From the NCBI RefSeq assembly GCF_026262505.1, contig NC_067206.1, forward strand, positions 21,653,896 through 21,717,895: DNA of 64,000 nucleotides, given 5' to 3'. Position 1 is the first letter of the stretch, and the number at the start of each line of letters is the position of its first letter. Source of the DNA: Trichomonas vaginalis G3 (Eukaryota; Parabasalia; Trichomonadida; Trichomonadidae). This document shows positions 56,371 through 64,000 of this stretch, one piece after another. A program made the translations under genes and the position numbers. The notes below the pieces were generated by a model. The model saw only the letters and a program-made list of their open reading frames with translations. It ran no database searches and was not told where the DNA came from.

Positions 56371-57219
56371 ATGCTTTCAATAGAAAAAGAAAATTCAAGA
56401 GTTGCTACAACTAAACCATTAGATGAACTTTTTACTAACGTAGGTCAAAAGTTTGAGACAGAGACCGTAAAGCGTGAAGGCTATCGTTTTGACTACCCGT
56501 TGAGATGGCTAAGAGACCCATCCGTCACAAAAGCTGTTGGCTTTCGTAGAATGAAGTTCATTTCAGAAGCCATACATGGTTTCCCATTTACGGTCGCTTT
56601 TGAAGTTCGATACTATAACAAAGAAAAACGTACGTATGAGAAATTTGAACAGGGAAAACTTTTACAAGTGAATTTGCTTGTAAACTTAGAAACAACTCTT
56701 CAAGCTTTTCAAGAAAAAATAAACGATATCTATCTCGAATATGCAAACCAGTTTAACATTGACGAAGGAGAGTACCATCTCGATATTGTTTATGACAGGA
56801 AAAATGCAACTGTTAAAATCAATAGAATAGAAGACCTTGGAGAAGACGTTTATATTTCTACAAAATATAACAACTTGGCATGGTATAGATTTTTGAGGAT
56901 GTTAAATCAGCCTGCAGAATATCCAGTACACCCGAACTTTTATGAAGTCGAAAACCCTAATGGAACATATGAAAATGTTTTCGACTCAGATGCTATTATA
57001 GTTCATGCTTCATTTTCTGGCGCCCAAAACTCTTTTTTATGCTTGGCAAATGACTTTTACGAAAAACCTACAAAGCTATATGAACCACCGAGTGGAAGTA
57101 TTTCAGACTTTCAAGTATGGTTTACAACAGATGGAAGAAAGAGAATAGTTCCATTATACCACGCGTTTTACTTAGAACTTAGTTTCATATACAACTACTA
57201 TCGAACGGTAAAAATATAA
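56371..57219 (+). CDS. Polinton 282-residue protein, paralogue B, E2
   Basis: This whole gene, starting MLSIEKENSRVATTKPLDEL, is divergent from the fibre gene with 18 bases between. It is related to paralogue A (49124..49984) along its whole length, strongest in the last 80 residues. Both may form part of the same particle; function unknown. Confidence 0.75.
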   Translation: MLSIEKENSRVATTKPLDELFTNVGQKFETETVKREGYRFDYPLRWLRDPSVTKAVGFRRMKFISEAIHGFPFTVAFEVRYYNKEKRTYEKFEQGKLLQVNLLVNLETTLQAFQEKINDIYLEYANQFNIDEGEYHLDIVYDRKNATVKINRIEDLGEDVYISTKYNNLAWYRFLRMLNQPAEYPVHPNFYEVENPNGTYENVFDSDAIIVHASFSGAQNSFLCLANDFYEKPTKLYEPPSGSISDFQVWFTTDGRKRIVPLYHAFYLELSFIYNYYRTVKI

Positions 57220-57221
57220 TT

Positions 57222-57464
57222 TTAATACGGTTGAGGTGTTGGATTTGGTTGCCAACTAGACTGTGGTGCAGGTTCAGGCTGTTGTATAACAGGAGCTTGT
57301 TCTTCTGGTTCAGGGTCTTTAGGTATAATACCAACGAACTGACCTACTCTTTTACCAATATTTTTGACTCCGTTCCAAATTCCTCTTCCGACAGATTTTA
57401 TTCCATTCCATATACCTCTTCCAACATTTCGAAAGAAGTTTCCTATTCTTCCAAAGAAACCCAT
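57222..57464 (-). CDS. Small basic Polinton protein, 80 residues, E2
   Basis: This is the counterpart of 16319..16561, with the same tandem GRGIWNGIKSVGRGIWNGVK segment. The start is MGFFGRIGNFFRNVGRGIWN. Whole. Confidence 0.65.
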   Translation of the reverse strand: MGFFGRIGNFFRNVGRGIWNGIKSVGRGIWNGVKNIGKRVGQFVGIIPKDPEPEEQAPVIQQPEPAPQSSWQPNPTPQPY

Positions 57465-57482
57465 TTTACTATATGTAAAAAT

Positions 57483-57845
57483 CTAATGTCCGCCTAGTCT
57501 CTTACGTTTCCTGTTGAGTTCCATAGCATTTTTTAACTGGAGCTCATACATTCTATTTCTCCTCTGGTAGAAAACATACTCTGGGTCAACTCCTGTGTTC
57601 GCGTCATCTGCATAGAGTTGTTTATATCCCACTTCAGGGTTTGTATAAAACTCTTTCCATCTCATATTTGCATACCATGGTGGTAAGCCTAACGCAGCGT
57701 CATTTGACATGGCAGTTTGCATTTGTACATCTGTTGGCACTTGACCATAGTTTGCCATTGCAGTTTGTATTCTAACTTCATTTGGAATATTCTCTGGGTT
57801 TGGTTGTCCAGGTTGCTGTGCATTCGCTAAGTTCTGTGCGTCCAT
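57483..57845 (-). CDS. Polinton protein of 120 residues, E2
   Basis: This whole counterpart of 16580..16942 differs by a single residue (ANMRW for ANVRW). Such strict conservation in a small gene supports function in the ancestor. Confidence 0.65.
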   Translation of the reverse strand: MDAQNLANAQQPGQPNPENIPNEVRIQTAMANYGQVPTDVQMQTAMSNDAALGLPPWYANMRWKEFYTNPEVGYKQLYADDANTGVDPEYVFYQRRNRMYELQLKNAMELNRKRKRLGGH

Positions 57846-57868
57846 TTAATATTAGATAAAAATATCTC

Positions 57869-58000
57869 TTACGAGTACATATACTGAACATTTGCTGGCA
57901 TTGGTTCATCTTCATATTCTCTATATCTTTCTGCCACGTCAAATAAGTAAATGACACAATGGAAAAAACCTAAAACAAGTAGTCCTATTTCAAACCACAT
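57869..58000 (-). CDS. 43-residue single-pass membrane protein, E2
   Basis: It is the same as 16966..17097 except for two tail residues. One transmembrane helix, MWFEIGLLVLGFFHCVIYLF. It overlaps the methyltransferase gene by 16 bases. Confidence 0.65.
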   Translation of the reverse strand: MWFEIGLLVLGFFHCVIYLFDVAERYREYEDEPMPANVQYMYS

Positions 58001-58803
58001 TTACTTACCAATAAAATTTCTTTGTTGTGACACTTTTTCCGGTTTATAGGACCTCTCTCATATTCTATCTTGTCATATATAAACTCATAGTCATGTATGT
58101 CCTCTAACCATCTCATAACGGTTTCCAAACCACTTTTATCGGATGTAAAGTAAAAGCATGGATGGTTATGTATAACGTCTAAAGTTTCTAAAGAGTCTCT
58201 CAAAGTCCAGTCTACTTGGTATTGAAAATCCCATGTGTTATAGAACGGCGGGTCCACTATAAAGAAAACATTTTCCTTGTTTTTATATTTTTCATACAAC
58301 TCTGTCCAATGACATCTCACAAACTCTATACCCTCAGTATATTTTTCTATGTTCTCTTTGAAAACGTTTGTATAGTTAAGATATAAAACTTTTGACATAA
58401 GTGTTTCAATGTCATGAACTCTTATAGAACCACTATACAATAGTCTAGAAGATATACTATCCCAGTCAATATACTCTGCTTTTTTCAAAACCTCTCTGAC
58501 AATATCTTTCTTATCTAATGGTATACGTTCCATCTTACCTATAGGTATCTTTTCTTTCAACTCACTCAATATTTTGTTTGTGTCTGGTATATGTTTGAGA
58601 CGGTTCATATAGTTGTCGAAGTCATTGCATATAATCTTTGAGTCAGGAAATACAGTATGGCACAAATGAGATATATAGAAACTTCCACCGAACAAATCTA
58701 CAAATGTTAGACCATTCGGTAGTTTCTTAAGTTCTCTCAATAGAATATCTTTACATCTACTCTTATTTCCAAAGAAGGGTAACGGTGGTTTTGTAAAATT
58801 CAT
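57985..58803 (-). CDS. D12-class DNA adenine-N6 methyltransferase, E2
   Basis: This whole 272-residue gene, counterpart of 17082..17900, has PPLPFFGNKSR, FVDLFGGSF and DPPFYNTW. The start at 58803 (MNFTKPPLPF) is preferred; the longer frame from 58899 would begin inside the terminal repeat. Confidence 0.88.
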   Translation of the reverse strand: MNFTKPPLPFFGNKSRCKDILLRELKKLPNGLTFVDLFGGSFYISHLCHTVFPDSKIICNDFDNYMNRLKHIPDTNKILSELKEKIPIGKMERIPLDKKDIVREVLKKAEYIDWDSISSRLLYSGSIRVHDIETLMSKVLYLNYTNVFKENIEKYTEGIEFVRCHWTELYEKYKNKENVFFIVDPPFYNTWDFQYQVDWTLRDSLETLDVIHNHPCFYFTSDKSGLETVMRWLEDIHDYEFIYDKIEYERGPINRKKCHNKEILLVSKCGLK

Positions 58804-58854
58804 TTTATATACAATAAAAATGTTTTTTCCCTGAAAAGTGACAGAAAAGTGACA

Positions 58855-58917
58855 AAACATCTTCGGGGCTAGAGGGCACGAAGTGCCTGGAAGCCCCAAT
58901 ACCTTTTTTTTTTTTTT
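58855..58917 (-). repeat. Right terminal inverted repeat of E2
   Basis: This is the 49-base core and T tract, reverse complement of 34008..34081. The tract is 14 T here against 25 A at the left, so tract length is free to vary. Confidence 0.92.
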
Positions 58918-58923
58918 TGAATA
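58918..58923 (+). repeat. Target site duplication TGAATA, right of E2
   Basis: It is identical to 34002..34007 and marks the insertion site. Confidence 0.85.
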
Positions 58924-60421
58924 TCATATCAGAAAATGTCGCAACTCTGACATTTACCCGACCAAATAGCAAAAATAATTGAATACTTTTCGCAAAAACT
59001 TTAAAAATCGATAAAAATATGAAATATAGATATTAAAGAGACTTTTTATATAATATTCATAAAGATTTTCCAAAAATATGATACCGCAAAATTAAAAAAG
59101 TGACGTCTTGAGTGGAGTCAAAGGTCGAAATTGCTAGCTAAATGTTTTTTTAGCGAAATTGCGTATTGTACGTTTTTTCGCAAAACGAAACCCTTATTTC
59201 ATTACATACAATAAAATTTTAAAAACTCTATTTGTTCACAAGAAAATTTTTTCCCTTCATATGAAGAAACATTTTGTTCTCCATTTGATGCTGAGTCTAA
59301 ATCTCGATTTTTGATTTTTCTTCTTTCCAAATTTCTTTTTTCCAAATTAGAAGTTTAATTCAAATTTTCAATAGTTTATATATTTTCTCAAACCGTCTTA
59401 GATTTTCTCACTTTTTAGGGATTTTCTCTCAAAATATACAAAAATAGTAATATCAATACATGTGTCTAATATACTTTAAAACCATCGTGATAAAATTCAA
59501 AAACGAAGAGTTCTTCTCTCCAAATTTTTTTCAAAATCAAAAAAATGAGATAAAAAAGCATGTTTGGAAAATTCATTTTTAGCATTTTAGGAATTTTCTC
59601 ACTTTTCTTCCAAATTGACATCCTTAGTTTATAATATCAGTTTGTTATAAGTAATAGGTATTGATTTTTCAATTTATAAACTAATATAATTTTGTGGCCT
59701 TTTTTACATTTTTTTGTTATATTGAGAGGCTCTAAATATAAAATCGATTAAATATAATAGTGGAAATTATTATTTGTCGTAGATACTTTTTTAAATACTG
59801 AAATTGCATTCATGCATTTATCAAAGTTATTTTTCTCAAACGACTAAAAATTAAAGAGAAATATTATAATTTTAATGCTTCTTGTCGCTAGGATTGTTAG
59901 ATAAGGCCATGAACCAGATATGGTTTTGCAAATAACGGAATTTGAAAAAGAAAACATTTATAAAAATCAATTATATTATGTCAGATGTATTGCTTATGAT
60001 ATTGAAGTAGCATATCATAGTTCATAAGAGCAATTATGTCATATTCATGTAATGAAAAATGGTAATGTTATTCAAATTTAAGATATTTTAATAGTGATTC
60101 AACATTATACTGAAAGCGTGAAATATGTGCCATAAATTGATAAAATCTAATTTGAAATATTAAGTGCATTCCAGAACAAAGCTTCACCATTCCATGAACT
60201 TAAAAAGACCAATAAGTACAAATGTTAAATATATTTATTACTTCATATCATAATGAAATTATAAAATCGAATAATTAGCAAAATTTTTGGTAATTCTATT
60301 ACAATTCATCTTTTATACTATTTATATTAATAATCCATATAAGTTTGATCAAAAAAACGAAAAATAAATTTAATCATATATTTTTATTTGTTTCATTAAA
60401 ATAAACACTTTATACTTTTTG
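58924..60421. other. Intergenic host DNA, no recognised gene
   Basis: About 1.5 kb of AT-rich DNA without convincing open frames. GCAAAACGAAACCCTT at 59180..59195 is the reverse complement of 33227..33242 on the other side of E2. Runs of TTTTCTCAC/AATTTTTT recur around 59380..59610. Confidence 0.55.
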
Positions 60422-62363
60422 TTACAACACAAACTCTTCTTGTGTGAATTCATTACCGTTCTCAACATCAAGAGTGAAAACTTTTTGTGAATTTATTGCG
60501 CTTCTACCATCTTCTGCGGATATAACAGTTTCTTCATTGATATCCACAGCATCAATATATTGATCTTTTTCGTTTTCTTCCTCTTCTTCTTCATTTCGTT
60601 TTCCTGCTGCAAGGAAGAATATTAGTAAACTTACTAAAGTAATTAGAGCTACAGCTCCAACTGCTGCGCCAATTATCATGTATATTTGCTTCTTCTTCTT
60701 TTTGGCATCGTGTTCTGTTGCATTATCACCTCCGGATGTTGTATTGCCTTCAGGTTTACTATGATCCTCTTCTTCTGTTTGCTCTTTTTTGTCATTGGGC
60801 TTTTCAATTTTACTTACTTCTTTATTTCTGTTATCCATAATGAATATAACAACTTTGTTATCTGCATTTTCTGATTTCTTTGGAATTGTTATGTTAAATG
60901 AGTAATATGTGGCTTCATTATTTTCTGTAGGTGGAATAACAAATTCGTAAATTTCTCCATTAATTTCTGCTTTGAATGTATAGTTGATTGTAGATGGATT
61001 CTTTACTTTCATTGATATTGATACTTGACTTCCTGGTTCAATCTTTAATGGATATGTGACATTTGGTCCTGATTCAAAGATGGGTCTTGGATGATTGTTA
61101 ACTTGTATTTCAAATGAAATGTCACTCTTGCATTTACAATTATCATTATCAAACAGCAGTAATTGCAAGTTTGTATTTGCCTTCATCCAACTCCTTTGTA
61201 TTCAATGTGAACTTTTTAGTTTGTGGGGTGTTCTCAAGTATTGTGAATTTCTCTTCTTCAAACTTTTTTCCACCAAATTCATATGTTATTTTTGCGCTTT
61301 TATCATCATTTACTTGAATTTCGAAGGGAATTTCATCTCCAATCAAACATGTCTTTACTGGTTCTTTTGCAAAGGAAATAGTTGGAAGTACATTTGCTGT
61401 TATTTCTTTGCTCACTTCTTTGGACTTTCTATGATCTTCATCTTCAACCCAAACAATCAAATTCTTTGTTCTTTCTGGTCCAGCAATAAAATCGAATGAA
61501 AAATGCTTTTGACTTCCATTTTCTTTGACAGAATGTTGCTCAACAGTATGTTCTGTGTCTGTATCTCCATACTTGTACTTAAGTGTAATTATGCTATCAT
61601 TATAGATTGAAGAATATTCTCCAGTTACAGTGACAGTGTCACCTTTGATTCTGAATGTTTCCAAGTCATCGAGCTTTATTATAGGTGGAATTCTTGTATA
61701 TTTGCCAATAACTAATAATACATTGAATGATTGTTTCGAATGCGGAAGAATCTCTCTATTAATCCATCCTATCTCAAAGATTGAATCAACACCTACTAAA
61801 GGGTTGAGTTCTTCCATGTTTCTGCCAATTAATGAATTATCACTATCATACTTGCCATAGTATAAACAATCAACATTTGTTACATCATATCTGTCGCGAA
61901 CTAGTAATGTAATGACATCCCCTTTTTCCACTCCTTCTATTGTACTTTCCATTGTGAATCCGATTCCATTTGTCAAAGCTTTAACTGTTGCTTTATCATC
62001 TTCGCCTATACTTATATCTGCATAGATACCTAGATCAAAAATTTTGGCTTCGTCACCGTTGTTAGTCAAATCAAAGATAATTCTCATATAATTCTCTCCA
62101 AGTGATTGATCAAATCTTGGTTCAAGTTTCAAACCTTCTTCTTCGATGATTCCTTTGTTTTTTGCAAGTGCAGTATAGGTCATATTGCTGTTTGAATCAT
62201 TTGGGTTTGTTGTGTTTGTTCTTAGTTGAACTCTCCATCCATAATTTTGGTAAGTTGTTCGACTATTGTTCCTATATCTGAAGTCGAAGGCTCTATCAGA
62301 CTTACCAACTTCCCATGTTTGAAAGAGGGCAGCTTTTGCGCCAAGTAGAAGCAATGGTAGCAT
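60422..62363 (-). CDS. Type I membrane surface-like protein, one frame change
   Basis: Two overlapping frames (61149..62363, 404 residues, and 60422..61186, 254 residues) read as one host gene separated by one extra T near 61156..61158. The start is a signal peptide (MLPLLLLGAKAALFQ). Beta-rich extracellular Ig-like repeats with several N-glycosylation sites follow, with related segments such as ISFAKEPVKTC and FEIQV that occur in more than one repeat. A T/E/K-rich stalk, one membrane helix of GxxxG type (IYMIIGAAVGAVALITLVSL) and an acidic cytosolic tail ending FTQEEFVL complete the protein. This is the layout of trichomonad surface proteins. The frame change may be real or a base error. Confidence 0.65.
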
Positions 62364-62910
62364 TATTCAAATATTTTATCGGCAAAGTTTTGATAGTTCA
62401 AAAATTGAATTGGAATTGTTTATCACTTTTGATGATAATGATCGAGTGTCGTTGATGTCAAATGCTGCAAATATATTATTTTCATATCTTTTCGCCTAAA
62501 TAACCTAATTGATTACACTATCAACTTTTCAGTGTCATTTCAATTTGATAGTTATCTAAGAAATAAAATTTTCTGTGTATTATATTCCTTTCACTATTAT
62601 CATTGATTTTGGAAGGATGATAAAAAAATTAAAAAGCTGATAAAACTCTACAAATAATTGAATTTTTTAAATATAAAAATTGATCATGGATTATCATAAT
62701 GAACTAACAAAATCTATCACTATTTCACATTACGATACATCTTTGAATACACAAAACAAAAATCTATTTATAATGAATTTTTCTTAGTAATGATATAAGC
62801 ATTTATATTTTAAGTTTCATTTTTTGGGGAAAATGTAAAGTTATTTAAAAAATTTAACGTATTTTATATTTCCTCGAATTGGATAAATTGGTCAGGTTGA
62901 TATACTATTC
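62364..62910. other. Intergenic host DNA left of E3
   Basis: Very AT-rich, nothing recognised. The last bases before the A tract are CTATTC, which should be part of the target duplication of E3 if its right end carries the same six bases. Confidence 0.5.
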
Positions 62911-64000
62911 AAAAAAAAGTATTGGGGCTTCCAGGCACTTCGTGCCCTCTAGCCCCGAAGATGTTTAGTATAAAACCGCTTTTTAACTTCACTTAAAATG
63001 CCACGTAAGCTACGTAAGAATATACGTAAGAGGAAGAGAGCATTGAAACATCCAATAGTAAGACTGACACCACAACAACAGTTGCAACAACAAATGATGA
63101 ATGACCCCACTATGTTGCAACAAATGTCAAGCAATCCTATGCTTTTAAACCGAGTCATTGGTGCACAGAGTGGAGGTTTAAGAGCGGCACTTTTAGCGAA
63201 AATGGCAGGCTATGGTGGAGCTGCAGACGGAACAGCCTATAACCCTCAAAGTCAAATGAATTTGAGTTCACTCAAAAATCAAATAACAGATGTCAAAAAG
63301 TCAAACATAGACATACAGAAGCAAATAAGTGAAAACGAAAAGAAACTAGAATATGACAGACACACAAAGAAACTCAATGAGTTAAACGTAGAGAAAAAGA
63401 AGAAAGAAGAACAACTGAAAGAACTAAGTACAGAGCAATATGCGAAAAAAGTGTCAGAAAAAGCAGCAGAAGTAGCAAAAATGGAACAAGATGTTTTAAA
63501 TTTGAAAAACCATACTACTCAATATAAAGTACTGAAAGATGAAGAGATAAAACAAAAAGCCCTGAAGACATATATGGATAGCGATGAGTATAAAAAGGAA
63601 GTTGAAGCAAATGTAAAGGCAGAAAAACTTTTACAGTTGCAAAACCAAACCGTACAGTATGAAAACTTAGCACAAGAAAGTAAAAATAGCGACGCAGCCA
63701 TGCAAAAGGCAATGAAAAGCGCAGAATATATAAAAGCTAACAATGACTGGGTAGATGCCCAAGCCAACGCTAAAGCAGCCCAGCTTATAGGGTCAATAAG
63801 GACAAAAATACAAGCGGATGAAGACAGTTCAAATGAAGCTTTAACAAATGCTGACTTTAAGAACGCCTTCGAAGCTCTTCATAGTAAGGTGAAACAAGTG
63901 AACGATTTCTCATCTGGAAAGAAACTGAAGTCTGAAGGTTTCGACAAGGAGTTAAAAGAAGTAGCACAAAATATGACGAAAATAACAGATGCAGCAACGA
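62911..64000 (+). mobile_element. Polinton/Maverick copy E3, left end only
   Basis: The left terminal repeat (8 A, then GTATTGGGGCTTCC... and AGCCCCGAAGATGTTT) is followed by the start of the large coiled-coil gene at 62998. The visible 1.1 kb matches E2 from 34033 with few differences. No break is visible in this short part. The rest lies outside the window. Confidence 0.93.
62998..64000 (+). CDS. Large coiled-coil virion-type protein, N-terminal part, E3
   Basis: It starts MPRKLRKNIRKRKRALKHP as in E2 (34113). The first 334 codons are visible and open to the window's end. The basic start, glutamine-rich stretch and K/E coiled coil are the same as in E2. Confidence 0.75.
   Translation, partial: MPRKLRKNIRKRKRALKHPIVRLTPQQQLQQQMMNDPTMLQQMSSNPMLLNRVIGAQSGGLRAALLAKMAGYGGAADGTAYNPQSQMNLSSLKNQITDVKKSNIDIQKQISENEKKLEYDRHTKKLNELNVEKKKKEEQLKELSTEQYAKKVSEKAAEVAKMEQDVLNLKNHTTQYKVLKDEEIKQKALKTYMDSDEYKKEVEANVKAEKLLQLQNQTVQYENLAQESKNSDAAMQKAMKSAEYIKANNDWVDAQANAKAAQLIGSIRTKIQADEDSSNEALTNADFKNAFEALHSKVKQVNDFSSGKKLKSEGFDKELKEVAQNMTKITDAAT

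Larger units (their letters stand above)
34008..58917 (+). mobile_element. Polinton/Maverick copy E2, complete with both ends
   Basis: This element of about 24.9 kb is bounded by inverted repeats (34008..34081 and 58855..58917) and an exact TGAATA duplication. It has about 23 genes with the Polinton set: capsid-type proteins, SF3 helicase, A32-type ATPase, polymerase B and rve integrase. It also carries three KilA-N-type genes, an HNH gene, a fibre and an adenine methyltransferase. I see no adenovirus-type protease. It is long for the family, which usually runs 15 to 20 kb. The ends and duplication are intact and similarity to E1 and E3 is high, so it is recent. About eight genes look broken, so it is a fossil. 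Confidence 0.95.

Overview
The window looks like nuclear DNA of a trichomonad (parabasalid) such as Trichomonas or Tritrichomonas. It is AT-rich and no introns are visible. Several host genes start 6 to 12 bases after a TCA-type initiator. The host proteins are typical of these parasites: a PH-domain AGC kinase, a Rab, a ubiquitin protease, a flagellar-type coiled-coil protein, beta-helix surface-like proteins and a single-pass surface protein. The host species is inferred, not proven.

About 44 kb of the 64 kb is three copies of one Polinton (Maverick) family, all in the same orientation. E1 (1..18317) lacks its left part, which lies outside the window. E2 (34008..58917, about 24.9 kb) has both terminal inverted repeats and an exact 6-base target duplication, TGAATA. 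E3 (62911..64000) shows only its left end. E1 and E2 are alike in more than nine bases of ten by eye, so they are young fossils. Both carry broken genes: roughly eight in E2 and about six in the visible part of E1. Left to right the family encodes a large coiled-coil protein, a probable major capsid protein, small proteins, a probable minor capsid protein, an SF3 helicase, an A32-type packaging ATPase, a convergent point with a tandem array, three KilA-N-type proteins, one of a pair of 280-residue paralogues, DNA polymerase B, small virion-like proteins, an rve integrase, a phage-type fibre, the second paralogue, small basic proteins, a 43-residue membrane protein and a D12 adenine methyltransferase.

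Host DNA fills 18318..34007 and 58918..62910. The first island holds the kinase (+), a beta-helix gene (-), a ubiquitin protease (-), a Rab (-), a membrane-anchored charged protein (+), a CCDC180-like coiled-coil gene (+, one frame change) and a second, damaged beta-helix gene (-). It is followed by about 3 kb without recognisable genes. The second island holds one type I membrane protein gene (-), also with one frame change.

The most unusual structure is inside the Polintons. Two KilA-N genes carry, just before the conserved RG-x-Y-V motif, a segment encoded by palindromic or hairpin DNA. Closely matching hairpin cassettes with the same flanks lie in the neighbouring intergenic DNA, in one case as a six-unit 86/87-bp array. 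The arms change in a compensatory way between cassettes and copies, and the gene and its nearest intergenic cassette match within each copy. This may be an undescribed system linking a DNA-binding protein's variable loop to palindromic cassettes. Other unusual features are terminal hairpins that covary between copies, a 22-bp tandem array with a different sequence but the same period in each copy, an HNH gene at different sites in E1 and E2, and a fibre gene with an exchanged shaft.
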